Assembly: GCA_020284085.1 (NCBI GenBank)
Contig: JACEVL010000415.1
Coordinates: 1,938,719 to 2,002,718 of the forward strand
Direction: 5' to 3'
From: Aporrectodea caliginosa
Taxonomy: Eukaryota > Annelida > Clitellata > Crassiclitellata > Lumbricidae
DNA length: 64,000 nucleotides
Positions 12,501 to 27,500 of this stretch are shown one piece after another. Each line of letters begins with the position of its first letter. Within the stretch, counting starts at the first letter, position 1. The notes under the pieces were generated by a model. That model worked only from the letters and a program-made list of their open reading frames with translations, searched no databases and had not been told where the DNA came from. Position numbers and translations under genes: made by a program.

Positions 12501-15500
12501 GCGGCTTTAGCCTTACCCTGTATTTTATCGGCCAGGTCCAGCGATTTGTTAGGGGACGGACCTACTAGAACGTCCGAGTGGAGGGAATTGCGAGTGTGGA
12601 AGGTGCTCAGCCGCGATTGCCAAAGGCAAGAAGACACTAACGACTAGGGGTGCGGGCGAGCGTCGTAAGCTCCGCCAAGCCCCAGAAGCTGACGCAATTT
12701 TGAGCACTTGATACCAAATGGAGTACATTTTGGGCTCTTGTTTACCTCTAAATTTTCAAAAGTTGGGGGGACCGTCCCAGCCAGCCCGAAAGTTGGGGGG
12801 ACGCGTCCCACGGGTCCTAGGTGGTTGCGCCTATGACTTAGATGATGTAGCTCTACAGTGCTTTGAGAGCTCACAACGCTCCTGCAAACCCCTTATAGAC
12901 GGTTGACTTGGTTGCTTGTCGGCGTGTTCAAGAACGAGTAAACACCCCCCGAAATAAAATCCTGGCTACGGCCTTGTTGAGATCAGTTAGCAAACAAAGC
13001 ACAGAAAACTAGAAGTGTCACCAGTTGCGGGTAGTGTTGAAGCATCATTAAGTTTTAAGTGGCACTGTGCTGTGTTATTAAGCTTTGAGAAAGTGCTTTA
13101 CTTGGTTAATGTCTGGTGGTTTTCGTGTTGTGTCCTCTGTAGGCCACAAGTTGTAAGTATCCAGTGGCTGGTGGATTGCTGCCGTCTCAGTCAGTGGATG
13201 CCAGAAGACCAGTACAGGTGCATCGACCTTCCTGACTTGCCTCTTCTTTCATCACCTTCTCGTAAACGGTTGGTTTTTTCAGTGACCTAATATTTAAATT
13301 TGGTTGGTATTATTAATACCCCGGTAGTACCATAGTGCAACAGCACTGTTAAAATCTCAAACATAGCATTCAGCAAGTCTTACAAATCACTTGAAAGTGC
13401 AACATTTTTATTGCAAGTGAATTTTACCAGTCATAATTGTACCTGGTATTTAAGAATTATATATTCCTTTGGCTTACAGGTATATTGATTAATGTTCCCA
13501 CGCTAAATACTTGCATTGGAAGACGACATTACTTAGCTGAAGATGGAGTGATGGGTGTCCGGGTACCTGCTCAAACTGTAGTATTATTATTATACAAACT
13601 TTTTAACACGGCCAAGGTGACATGGAAATGAGAATCATAGGCGTGGTTAGTCAGTCGCCAGGTGAAGAGCTGTTAGATATAAAAATTGTTGGTGCCAGTA
13701 CCGTGGCCACATTTTACTATAATTTTGACACCTCTTTTGATGAGAGTCATAATTATGTGACTCTTGTTATATTGTGTTTGTGTGAGCATGCATGCGTGTG
13801 TGTGTGTCTAATTGTATTAATAGATGTTGATTAATATAAGACATTTTCTGTGTGCAGACAAATCCGGAAGACTTCGAGCGTCGAAGACAAGAGAGAAGCG
13901 GTGCCGTCGGTTGCTGTGGCTGACAACAGAGCACAGAACGATGGAGCAGATAAGAGTCGGACGTTGAAGGAATGCAATGATGAAATGCAGGAATTGCTCA
14001 GTCAATACATGGGAACTTCGACGACCTCAGGTGCATTTCCCTACGTCATGCTCATCAGTGCAAAGTTAATTTTTGTTGTTGTTGTATGATGCTAATTGAT
14101 ATCTCGTGGCTACTGTGCCAGATTGTTTCATTTCCATTTATATCTTGGCAAGGAGATGCTTAGGAAAACAATTTAGTTTGCTGTGGACAGACAGCGACAG
14201 GACATATGCAGAGATGGAGTGTGGAAACAAGGGGAGGTGTGTGAATGAGACGGCAAGTCTGTGTACTTCAAGAAGGAAGGAAGGAAGGAAGGAATGGCTA
14301 TGCCTTAGTTGATGGTGGCAGACAATATTGCAGGTATTGAGGACTTAATGTAGCTCTATAAGAAGTAGTTGTGTTCAGGGAGATTTGAACGTGAACGCCA
14401 CGCTCAACAGAGCAAGCACTCGACGTGTCTGGCATCAAATCTTGACCGTAGTGTAAAATAATGCCAGGTAGTTATTATTGCTCATTTATTACAGGCCTTG
14501 CTTCAGCAGTCATTAGATGCATAGCCTAGGCTTTTGAAAGATATATTGGTTGAAGCACAAACATTGCAACAATCAGTGGATTGCAGATGTATTACAGAAA
14601 GTGTGCATACCTAGGTTTTAAATCAGATGCTTTTTTGTCCAGGATGTACTTTTGGTGAGAGTACCCTAATGAGGGCGGCAGAAGCTGGGGAAGCTTGTGC
14701 CCGAAATGCTGAGAATATCTCTATGGAGAAATCAAACTGCAGTAGACAAGATGAAGAAGCCACCATCTATGTTCCCCCACCAAATGTTGATGAAGATCTT
14801 GAAGCAGAGGATGGGGAAGAAGAATGTGAAACAACTGCAGTTGGTAAGCTATTTTTTTCAACTCATAGTTCATTAGCAACAATAATGATTTCATTTATAT
14901 TAATGGAAGCTCTTAATATTATAATAATAAAATTCTGTGATGTGTCATGTACAATAGATTACATTCATGGTTGGTGTCTTTTGTGTTAAGAAAGAGTTAC
15001 TGACACTCTCATGTTATTTTAGTGTTTTAACCAGTTAGTGTGATGTGGTCTAGGAATTTTGTACACTATACCAACATGTACATATTGAAACTGCTGCCAA
15101 CGCTAGACGTTATTAATAACAGAAAGTTAATAAGTGCCCACTGCATAGAGTTAACTAGAAGTCCGGTTGTCAGGTCCTGTGTGAACGCAGAACCCAATGA
15201 ATGGACTCCTGTCAAGAGTTAACTGATGACACCTTCATAGTTCCTTGACCGTGTGGTGTCGAGAATCAGGGGTGACATGAGGCATTCAATAAAATACCTC
15301 AGTCAATAATTAAGTTAGGTTTGGCAGTGGCTTTGTTTATGTTTTACGCTGTATTGAAACATTTACATTGAACATGTTTCAGGTCCGCTGTTCGCTCAGT
15401 CGAAGTTCCGAGTGTTTGGTTTTGATTTGGAGGAGGAGGAAATGCTGTGCAGTCTTATCAAGGAACATGGAGGTAGTAAGATGGTGGTAACTATGATTGA

Positions 15501-18500
15501 TAGCTAACAGTTTCTTAAAGTGCTGATGACATAGAAGATAGATTTTAACAGCAAGTGACATCATTCTGGTTCTGATTGGTTAAAGTGGTACAGCATTTGA
15601 TTGCTGATGCATGTGCTTTCAAATAATGTCACTGCAGTTATTCCGTTAGGAGCCATTAAGAACCAGGATTTCTTGTATTGGATTGCTGCTGAGTTTATGC
15701 AAAAAACAGATTATTCAGTGCCTCTGTGAGGTATTCAGTGCTTCTGCGAGGTGGTATTCAGTGCTTCTGCGAGGTGGTGTTCAGTGCTTCTGCGAGGTGG
15801 TGTTCAGTACCTCTGTTTGGTAGTAATCAGTGCTTCTGTGAGGTGGTATTCAGTACCTTTGTGAGGTAAGTAAGTAAGTATATTCTTTAATATAACCAGC
15901 TGCCAAACAGCACTCTGGTGGTATTCAGTACCTCTGTGAAGTGGTATTCAGTACCTCTGTGAGTGGTATTCAGTGCCTCTGTGAGTGGTATTCAGTGCCT
16001 CTGTGATCTACTTAAAACATAATTGTCTTTAGTGGCCTGCTACAATGGAGTAAGAAAGAAATACTTCAGTAAATGACAAAAAAGTCTTAGAATATGGCTT
16101 TTCGTGATGTAACATCATCAGACAATTATGTAGCTCCACTATGGATAAACTCCACAAAGCACCAAATTCTGACAACAGCAGACAGGTATCAGTTAGGTTG
16201 GTCATAGTCACTACAAGAACCAAGGCAGCAGAAGCTTACTGTTTTTTATACATTACATTTTCATTACATTACATTACATTGCCTGGTACTGTTTGTTTCT
16301 GGTTGCAGGTATTGTTCTTCCACCAACCACGCGCACCTTAGCAGACTTTGGCGTCGTGCCTCTGTTTGGTTGTTCTGTCAATGTTACAGTTGGAGATGTC
16401 GTCACAAATGCTTGGCTGGTAGGTCACCTGTGTTAATCCAATTCAAATGACGTGATTGTTACGTGTAATTACCAGGCTTTCTCCATCATGGGCCGAGCCA
16501 TTTGGAACAGCTTATGTCTGCAACCAAAGACATATTCTTCTGCATTTTACTTCTCTTTAAAAAACGTTCTTTTCCGCTGTGGCTGGGCTGGGAGTCACCT
16601 CTGAGTAGGTATCATGAAGGGGTGCTATATCAAGTTTATATTGATTGATTGATTGATTGAATCCATGTAAGAGCAAAGTAACGTACATTTCAGTTATGTT
16701 GTTGTTATAAGAGCAGTGCAGGTTACATGGGGAAGAGCCTTAAACTAACATGAAGAGGCAGGCTTGGGTTTGAACTGCTAGAGATTTCATTATCTTAGCC
16801 TCAGCATGTGAGGACACGTGGCCAGTCCTCTCCCTAGCTACCTGATCTTCCCACCAACAGTGGACTGAAAACTTCTGCTTCTTACCTTGCAGATCTTCTT
16901 AGTCCTGTATTTTTATCAGCTGTTTGCCACTTATGGGCAGCCAAAAACTAGTGCTATATATAGGTAAAATGCTGATTCTGTTCCGTTACACTTTCTGCTA
17001 TTGCTTTTGCTGTGTAGCAAATGTGCATTGAGAGTGAGCAAGTGCTTCCTGTCGAAGAGAACGTCGTCTACACACCTTTACTGCTTGTTCCTGATGCACA
17101 GCCACTGCTCGGCTGTATCCTGTCCATCAGGTAAAACCAACTACTCTGATGTCCAACAGTTCTGTTAAGTAATATGTAATGTATGCATATCTCATGGTTA
17201 AATACTCAGTTTTTCAAGCATTTTTACTGATGTACAAGACACATTTCAGCTAAAACTTAATACACCTTTTAGAACTGTTAGATAACTGTTCCATTGCCAT
17301 TGAGAGGTGCTTAAGGGTGCTATATAAATGTTCAACTACATTCTTTCATACATGCTTATATACATGGCTTTGAGGCCATAGAGTCAGTGGTAATATGTTG
17401 CCAGACGAAAAAAAACATTTATCTTGTCATGATCTAACGATGATGATATAGCAATGACGATGGTAATGAAAATAAAGAATAATATTAATATAAGAAATAT
17501 AGTAAATTATCAATCATTTAATAATTTATTTTGATGTTTTTTAACTTTCAGCGGTTATTCAGGAATCGAGAGAGATGTTCTACTTGAGGTCTCGCACACG
17601 TTAGGTGGCAAGTGAGTATGATATCAGCGGTTTCCCTTGTTTGTTTTGTGAAATCTTCAGATCTGGAAATTATGCAACTGTTTAATTACGGATGTAGTGC
17701 ATTGACTGAGTAGATGCCCTGTTACACTTAACATACCTGCTATGCTTAGCTGTAACTTGGACCTTATTTGTTCAGTACTTGTTTGAGGCAGAGCTTGATT
17801 CGCAGTGATATGTGCAGGATGTTGACTAGGATCCTCAAAAAAAATTCGCTACAAGTCCCGCGGTCTTCTACTACGTTTGGTGACTGTTCCTTCTCTGTCG
17901 CAGGACCCATTGCATGGAACAGTCTTCCGAACTAAGTGAAGAATGCGCCATCTCTAGAGACATTTAAATCACAACTTTTTAAACAATCGTATGACTGCCA
18001 TTGACTTTTTGAACTCGGCTGTGGTACAGCGCTATAGAAATTGTCGTATTACTATTATTATTGTTATATGGAATAAAAAAATTATTGTGTTCTGCAAGAA
18101 CCTGTGATTTCTAATTGCAGGTGTCAGGATTATTTTCTAAGGCGGGCCAAAGGGAATCTTCTGGCTAGCACTCATCTTATTGTTAAATCAGCTGAGGGAT
18201 CCAAGTATGATGCAGCTAAAAAGTGGAACATACCTGCAGTTAATAAAATGTAAGTTAGAACCAACCTGTAGTTAACAGATTCATTAGGTTTGATACAACC
18301 TGCTTTGAATAAATATCACTCAGAACTTACCTATGATTAGTAAAACTTTTAATATGAGCTATTTTAACTGCTAAATGACTGACGAACCACCTACTTATTG
18401 TGGTTCTTAATGAGAGCTGTGAGTTGTGGACCAGCCTCTTATTTGTATGAGCCTGAGGAGTATCAGAAGTATCAGCTCTTACTAGAGTTTTTAACATTTA

Positions 18501-21500
18501 GCTCCTCAGGTATGGTTCTTTAAATCACTCATAGTATGCCTATGTTTATAAACTAGTATGATTGACAGATCACCAATAATTCTGACTTTTGGTAACAGGT
18601 GGTTGTTCGAATGTGCTCGAACCGGCAGACAAGTCGATGTGGGAAAGTACTTAATTGATAATTGTCCCGATGAATCAAATGGCAAGTACTTTTTCTATTG
18701 GTCAGTTTTTAATGGTCAGATTTTGTAATGGTCAGTTTTTCAGTAGTGTGACTTTTTTCTGGTGTAATTTAGCATAAGAGGTGAAGTAAAGCAAAGCAAG
18801 GAAGGTCAGGCAAGGTAGGCTATGTTTACACCCACATCTGACCTCAGAGGTAGTTACAATTTCACTTGTTATGAGTATATTTTCAATTCATCTGAAGATA
18901 AAATTTGGCTTTACTTGCTGTGTCTGTCACCAGAAATTCTCTTTTATTCATTTTCCATTTCTCTTTTTAATATTTCATTATTCCATGAGCTTAGATTAGG
19001 TAAATGAATGAGCTATGAGCTGCCAATACCATGATTAAATTGTGAAATGTGAAGCTTCTATGCATATTCAGGTACCTGGAACTCTATTTGTATATCTCTT
19101 CAAGGACAAATAACTCGTAAATGTTTTTAAATACTGACATATAAGAACCTGAGGCATGGGGTTTCAGCCTCTCTTTGCTTCTTTTCCACAAACGCTTAAA
19201 GACCATTTTGTTCAATCGTGGTTGCATTGTGTTAGGTCGGGAGCGCCTCTGATGCATCTCTCTTGAAGTGGTGCTATATAAATTTGCAATTATCGTTATT
19301 GTGGGTGTAAGCGGTACATTACAAATGCAGTGTTGTGTCTGGTTCCTGATTGAGCAGGAAGAACTATCTCTGTTAGATCGTGACTGTGAATGTTGCAAGC
19401 ATTTTCTTTTTCTGTTACTGTATATTTGAGTCTGTTGCTGTGTTTGAAGGTTGCTAAACACCACCACCTGTAATGCTGTTTATGATTGACAGGTGTTGAT
19501 ACTTGTCCTCGCCAGTCACCGGTCGAGTCCAGAGCTCCACCGTCCGCTGTGGGGACAAACAAGAGAGCAAACGACTGTACGTTTGATTCACCGATCCCGG
19601 CTAAACGATCCCGCAGCATTCTGACTGGTGCCCTGCAAGGAGGAGAGCCATCAGCAATGGAGAACCAGGCAAAAGACGATGCCAGAAAGATATCCAAAGA
19701 TGCTTTGGACGTAAGCGTTGTTTTCAAAGAGCCTCCTCTACCCAGTGCAGCTGGATCATCAGTTGACGACAATCGAGGTTTGCGGCGGACAACGAGGAGC
19801 GGCCCTGCATCTCACCGAGAGAGCTCTGAATCTCCGCTTCCTAAAAAGAGTCGTAAACTGGCAAGAACCGGTAAATCTTCCGTGAGTGATGAAGTCACAT
19901 CAGTTCCAGAGAGTTCAAGTTCAGTTGATGGAACTGTTCCAACTCTCGACGTCCCTGTCACCGCTAAGGACGATACACCTGGAGAATTGGAAGTGGATCT
20001 GGAAGGGAATGACTCAGTCTTTGCTAAAAATCAGTCTGTGGAAGGAGAGAAAAACGTGGATACAAATTGCAAGAAACGCGGTACTTCAGCCAACACAGAC
20101 TCATTTTCAGTGTTGAATGATTTCGTTCCTGCTAACTCCAAATGTGAATTAGTCCCTAAAGGTCAGACACCATCAGACAAACATGTGGTGCCCAGTCCAT
20201 CTAACAAAAATTCTGAAGATGCAGTCAAGTTGAGAAAGACTAAAATTGTTAGCACAGACGTTTGCTCTGCGGGGAAAAACATAGACACCGAGTTGTTAAA
20301 CAAGGACAGAAGTTCATCACTCCGTAAGAACCTTTTAATCTGACTAGCTTTTGTAGAAAATGTATCTAATTCACATTCCAGCCTAATCTAGTGACTTCTT
20401 TGGTGATTTTATCACAAAGCATCAGGCAAGGGTCACCTCAAGAGAAGCCATATTAAACAACCTTAATCTACTGGGGTAGCCAGGTCAGACTCTCATTGAT
20501 CAAACAGTATACCCATTGTTTTGAACCTCATAGCTGTGGTTCAGGTAGCAGTGTATCTTGTGGAAATTAAGTGTAAGGATAAGTTGTCCTGTTATCCTGT
20601 TTTGCAGCTCAGCTGAAGGATACATCAGCCTCGGATGCAATTACTAGTGGCTCAATAAATGTTTTATTTTTTGCCAATTGCCAATGATGAAAAACAGCAA
20701 TAATATAAAACAATTTTACCAGTGTGTTTAAAATTCTAAAACTTATCATGAACTGTAATTTGAGTAGCTGGTTAACCTTTGCCGTTACTTTAATTCAACA
20801 ATACTGTTGGCTATCGATGTTGTGTTGAATGTTTTTTGTTGTGCATATTCTGAAAAGACATGCGTTTTGGGTATAAAGCTTTTGAAGTTACTGTTCAAAG
20901 TATGATTTTATACTCATGTTATATTCTAATTCAGCAAATCCTGCGAAGGAACCTGCTGCCATAGCTGAGTCAAAAGGCAGTGCAATCTACCGAAAGACTC
21001 CAAAGAACAGCCGAGTTAAGGTAATAACAGTGATGCTCAATTTCAATATTTTTACAGTTTATATTGAAGCAGAGATGTCTTTCGGTGCTATTGAGACGTG
21101 AAACTACTGATCAGCAAATAAATGCTGGTTGTAAGAGAGACTGCCCTGACTAATTATGCACTGTAATTAGACACATATTTTGCTCCACTTGGGAGTGCTA
21201 GGGTAGCATTCTTTCACTGGTGGTTGTTATATCAGTGCATATTTTAACTGTATAACTACTTGGACAAATGTCCCAGTAGTTTTAGGATTTGCCCCAGTAC
21301 TTTCTGGATTTGTCCCAGTAGTTTTGGTGATTTGCCCCTGGTAATACTCTAATTTCCAATAACATTGAAAGTCGTGTACTAGATTTTGTCCCAGTAGTCC
21401 AAATCTGTTAAAATATGCACTGGGTTATATAAAGGTGAGGGCAAAAAATCTGCAAACCATGTACACCAAAGCCTGCAAAATGCACGTGGCATTAGAATAT

Positions 21501-24500
21501 ATTTACAACCGTTTATATTCTGGTTTATGGTGTGTATGTATGTATGTATATATACATTATGTATGTATACATATATATTTTATATATATATATAGTGTCT
21601 TAATAGGGCAGGCATGCACACACAGATATATATTATAAAGCTGTTAAGAGACTATTTTATTTGTCAAGTTTGCTCTATTTGTCAGGATCTAATTCAGGGT
21701 GAAAGACGAATACCCTCCTCACCAGTTGGAGCCTTTCCATCTCCAGCTGCTTTGCCGGAGAGTGCCTTGGAAGTCGACACGCCAAGCAAGTTCATGGGAA
21801 GCGAGGCTTATCATCCTAAGCTCAACCTTAATGTGAGAAAGTTTGCACAAATCTTTGGCATCATAAAGCCATGCTCTGTTTGGTCTACCTCTAATCCCTG
21901 TGCCATTGATCATTCCAAACATAACCTGTTTGGTCAATCTGGACAGTTATGTCCAAAGAAATTGAACTTCCTTTCCATTAATTGCTGTGTGATGTTTCCG
22001 GTGCACTGTACTCTTCTTCACACTTCTTTATTTGATATCTTCTGCTACCACCTTATGCATAGGATCCATAGATCTGTAGTGTCTCATTTCAAATGCCAGT
22101 AATCTACCCTATTGTAATTACCGTACAGCACTTTATATAGCATCGTCACTAGTAAGCTACTTCTAGAGCGCTTTGCAATGACAGTTGTTGGCACAAGCAC
22201 TAAGAGTTATGTAAAGATGAAACTTCAACTGTCTTTGAAGGCATGAACACTTTCTGCCTCCTGAATAGATTCTAGAAGGCTATTCCACACACATGGGCCA
22301 GCGACCCAAAACTTTAACATTATCTAGGTTGTTGCAGGCAGCACTTTTGAGTGGTGCTTGAGAGGTGGTATGGTAAGTTTCTAGATACATACATAGATAC
22401 ATACATATTTAAGTGGAAGCTTTTGCTGTTCCAGGGTGTTCTCAGTCCTTGGGTTTCTCCAGTAGAAGTAGCGAAGAAACAAACGCGCGTGAGTCTTGTG
22501 AGTACAGCCAGCAAATCCCTCCATATATCATTTTATTTTCCTTAATGGCATTAATTTTAAATTTCGGTTTAAATTGTAAACATTGTGTTATTCGTTTCTT
22601 TCCATATTAACTGTACCTGTGATTGTTGAATTATATTTGTTGTACATTTTCTCGTTGATCCTGCAGACTCTGGAAGACGTCTTTGCTGAGAACATCGGCA
22701 TTGCTGTGAAGAACAGTATGTCCGGTTGGGGAAAGGAGGAGTCATTCTCACAGAAAATGCAGGACGAGGATTACTGCCTGACAAGAGTAGGCTTCTGTGA
22801 TCATGTTTTCAGTTTAACATTCGAACATTATAATAATGATCAGTGTTTTTGTGTTGACATACAGAAATCCTGATGTTGCTAACTAGAAACTATGCGCTGT
22901 GATACTATTTGACTGACTGACACAGATTTCAAACTTTTCCTTAAGCTAGCCTTCTGCTTTTTAAGTAATTAATAATTAATATTCTCATTGAATATACGCA
23001 AATAGTTGGTTGCCTCTGAAAAACGTCAGATGATGGTAAATTCCCATGGCCTTGTGAATGGATTTGCAGAACAATGATTTTGTGAAATATTTAAAATAAT
23101 AAACGGACAAACGACTTTATTTTAGTGTTATTTATGTGTTAATTAAAGGGTTTGCGTTTAGGTGTTTGGATACATACATACATACATATATAGTTTACAT
23201 ATGTACATACAAACAAACTGTGTGTTTGTTGTGTAAGCAGGATGCGGCCGCTGGTCCTTTGAAGGGAGTGGTCATTGCTGTTGGGAAGAAACTGAGTAAA
23301 AATCAGAGCGAATATAACAACATTGCAGCTTCACTTGGAGCGGATTATCGATGGACGTACGACAGCAGCTGCACACATTTCATCTTCCAGGTATGTTTAC
23401 ATTGCCTTCCCTCTCGCTTCCGCTGATGGGTCTGGCTACCTTGTTTCAATCGCATCAGTGATTAACACTTTAACGACGAGAGTGTATCAAAAGCGGGTGG
23501 AAACCAGTGCACCTCGTCATTAAAGTATTAACATGCTTTGTGTTGATTTGCTCACAAGAACAATGTTACTGTTTGAAGACTTTCTTATTTCCTCGGGCTG
23601 TCAAGCGCCTGTGAATAGCTAGTACTGTAAGAGGCGCTTTACAAATTCTCAGATACGATATGATACTATTGCACATTTTTTAATTGCCACTGTCTAATGA
23701 CCAAGCATCAGTCGTTGGCACTGAGCAGTAGTGAGTGAAGGACTTGTTTAAGGTCCGTACAATGTAGCCGTCTTGGAGGAGGCTAGAACCCGTACTCCGT
23801 GTTGCAAGAGAGCGCTCAACCAGTTGACTACCATGTCCCACTTGTCTTTGTTTTGTCCAATCATTGCGTGTTCATTTGTTCCAACTGCAAAAATGACCTT
23901 TTTAGTTTCTCATTTTTATTTCACATGTTTTTGTTAATTGGCTGTTATGTTTTACTTTGTTTACATCTCTCCCTGGTTACTCATGCTTTATATTATTATT
24001 GATCGATTAATTGTTTTAAGTATTCGTATCTTTTGATTAATGGTTTGATCATTTCTTTGTGTTTTTATTTGTTTCTGTCGATATTCAGTTTTCGTTTTAT
24101 CTATATTGGTACCTTGGACTCGGAGTGCTACTGCCCAGCACCGCGCATATGCATCAGCTGGCCCTTTCTCTGGAATGACTCATTTCATGATTTTAACTTG
24201 AGTATTGCTGCCTCGGCCCGTAGTCTCAAGACTTCTTTTTTCATGGGCTCGTCACACTGGGAGCACCTCTAATTAGATTGTACTGGGAGAGACGCTTTAC
24301 AAATCCGCAAACACAATACGGTACAATACAATATTGTTCTTGTCTTATTTTCTAGGGCCGACTGAATGACACAAACAAAGAATTTCGAATGGCAAGAGAT
24401 CAGGGAAAATTTATCGTTTCTCCGCATTGGCTTACAGCGGTAGGTGTTCCTTACTGGTCGTTCTACCACCAAGAGTTATTTAGTCAAAATGCTCAATGAA

Positions 24501-27500
24501 TTAATGTCTAGGCTGAGTCACTTATGCTGACTATAATTGTCTAGTATTAAAGCACAGTGTGCTTTATACTGATACTGTGGCCTTTAGTACTTAGGCAACA
24601 TTTTCTAACAGTAATCTTCAATGAACATACTTTAACACTAGACAGTGTCTAGACCTGAAATTATGTAAATAACTTTTATTTGTCTATGTCTGTATCAGGT
24701 AAGGTACCCTTAAGTTAAGGTAAACTATATATATCATGCATTTATTTATGTTTTAACAAATTTCATAAGTTATTGTTGTTCAAGTAGTTTGATAGCATTC
24801 TTTAAAACTTGTCAATTACGTTCTAGAGGCTAGTAATTTTTCTTAATCTTATAAGTCTAAAGTTGATCATTGTCTTTTGGGTCATGATTGACTAACTTGC
24901 TCATTGCTGCCTTATGGCTTGCACTCTCATCACTTTCTAGCTTATCTGTATGTTGTTTATTCTTATCTGTGCATGATAGTGTGAAGAGCAGAGCTGTCGA
25001 GTGGACGAATCAAGCTTCCCACATACGTATAATCCCAACATGTCACTCGTAAGTGGTAGTGAAGTTATCGTAAAAATCTTTAGTCAAATCCAGTAGATGG
25101 TGCCTTTGGCATTTTGATGTTGAACAACTCTCCCAGCTGTTACCAGGATTTAATTTCTGACTGGAATGGTCATTTTTGTGTCAAATGGAATGGTCATTTT
25201 TGGCCATAAGCCTGAGAAATACCAAAGTTAAGGAATCTGTGCTTTCAGAAAATTTAATATATTATTTTGACCAAAGGAGACTTCTTCCTGAGATGAAAAC
25301 AACAAACTAAAGAAATGCATGTTTCTTTGATTTTAAAAAAAGAATTTCGTTTTGTCAATAATAAAAACCGAATTTCGTTTTCAAAACCGAAATTCAGATT
25401 TGAATTTCGTTTAACATCCCTAATGTAACAATTAATGTGAAGTGATGACTCAGTGGTTAGGCTTCTGATGTTTCATGCGGTATGTGTAAGTTTTGATGAG
25501 GCTGTTGTGTCAGAACCTTGATGAAGTCTTTTAATCCCCAGTTGCTTGGCATAATCTTTTTATGTATTGGTGCTCCGTTAATGTGAAAAGTTGACAGATA
25601 ATTGCATTATTAATTTACCATATAATTTCTGATTTGCAGAGCATAACAGCACACAAAACCCCGGCTCGTCAGACTCGCACCTCTGCTCGCACCAACGCCA
25701 ACTCCATCCGAGCTTCAGAGTCTGTTGCCGCACGCTCTAATACTCTGTCAACTAAGGCTGCTGAGCCTGTAGCATCTTCTCTTGTGGAAGAGCGAGCGGA
25801 AACATCGGCTGCAAAGAGCGATGAGGCCGAGAAAATCGTCATCTCCACGGTGGAAGAGAAAGACGAAGACGAAGGATGTGAAATGACTGACATGACGTTA
25901 AGCGATGAAGACATTGCGAAGGCATGTGGGGAGTTGGAGAACCAGGTTGGCCTAATGTATTTCATTTGATGCAGATCTCATTTAAAATACTGTAATTTCT
26001 CAGCTCACACACTCTCCACCCTCCTCTGCCCCCATGTGCCTTTTCTCAGTTTTTCATGCCTACACATTTTTGACTAAATTGTTTCTTTGCAGTCTGTTTT
26101 ACTATACAATGGCAATGTGTTAGCAGTGTCTTATGCATCATATAATACAATATACAAGCAGGGCTTAATAAGTTTCTATTTATATAGGTTGTATGTAGGT
26201 TCCCAATTTTAAAAGATTGTCTTGTTCAGTGACCCTTTTCTTTTTACGCTCTGTAGCATTGGCTTAAAGTTTTTGTTGATTGTTTATATCAGTTCAAGTC
26301 TGCAATTGTATTTCGAGTTTTACTCAACAGGAAATGATCTAATTGCGAATGCCTGAGCATACATTTCAAGCCATTGTGTAATCCTGTTAGCGTAAGATAA
26401 TGTAACGAGCACTTTCTATTGTTTCCCTTTAGTTAATATCTCTGTCAAACTCCAGGTTGTTTGGTATTTATTAATGAGTTTGATCAATCTTGTGTTTCAT
26501 TTCTCAGAGAAAAGGCATATGATTTTCATTGTGTTTTCTTTGTGTTTAGGAGAAGTCATCCCGAGAATCGGCATTGTTAGACGGCTTAAAGCGACTTAAT
26601 GAAGCATCAAAGTATGATATTGCTGTTTAAATAAGACTGACTTACTATGAGAAACTTATTGTCACTATATCGTGATTGTAAACTCCATATTTCTAAAGCG
26701 CTTCTCTAAATTTTTGTTCACAAGTGTAATTGTTACAATAATTTTCATTATAACTGTTACTGTTATCTATATCTACATTGCAGAAGCAAAGGAACAAATC
26801 TAGGATAGAGAATTCTGGAGACGACAAGTTGAGGACTCATCGTTGGCCTTGGCCTGACGGAGGAGAAACAAAGATTATCTATATTGGTTCTGAATGTGGA
26901 GAGCTAGTTATATCTAGTTGGGAGCTGCACAGTGAATAGCTAAAATCATCTTTACGTGAAAGAAACTGTGATGAAGGATGGACTGTATCATGAAAGACAA
27001 AAAAACTTGCCTAAGATTACTGACGGGTGATGATGAGAGACTTCACGATTTGCTTTTCTTTGTAGGAATCATGGAAGAGGAAAACCCTTAACGCGAATTC
27101 TTTCAAGTAAGAACGCGTGTACATTCTTTATGACTTTTTGCATATTAACAATTTTAAGAATTACAATTTATGTAATGACAAATGTATATTCTGGAAGCTA
27201 TAAAGTCTGTTTTGAATTGTAATATAGATTCCATAATTGTAATTGGAAGTCTGTGATCACCTTCTGGTTTAATGTTTTGTTGACTTTTACTCACCAGAGG
27301 ACAGCAAGTCATCCTTGTGTGAGAAGTTGTCGAGAGCTGAAACAGAGGAAGAGATTTACTAAAGTGCACGTTTTACTAACATAAGACATCTCTTTTCTGG
27401 GAGATCTAAAGCATTTGCGAAAATGGTGATCAGATTGAAATTCTCAAGAGTTGATCTATTTCTGATTCCAGCTGATAAAGATGCACTCAACCTAAGTGAC

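Noticed and set aside
18685..18690. Canonical GT donor for TOPBP1 exon 20
   Set aside because: It gives the wrong phase and an immediate in-frame TGA in the next exon. The GC donor four bases upstream fits.
19084..19772. Overlapping minus-strand frames of 127 and 158 codons
   Set aside because: Antisense shadows of TOPBP1 exon 21 and an L2-like tail; no domain.
26784..26810. Candidate TOPBP1 exon after ...CATTGCAG
   Set aside because: In the required phase it reaches a stop within seven codons. The acceptor at 27,065 keeps the frame.
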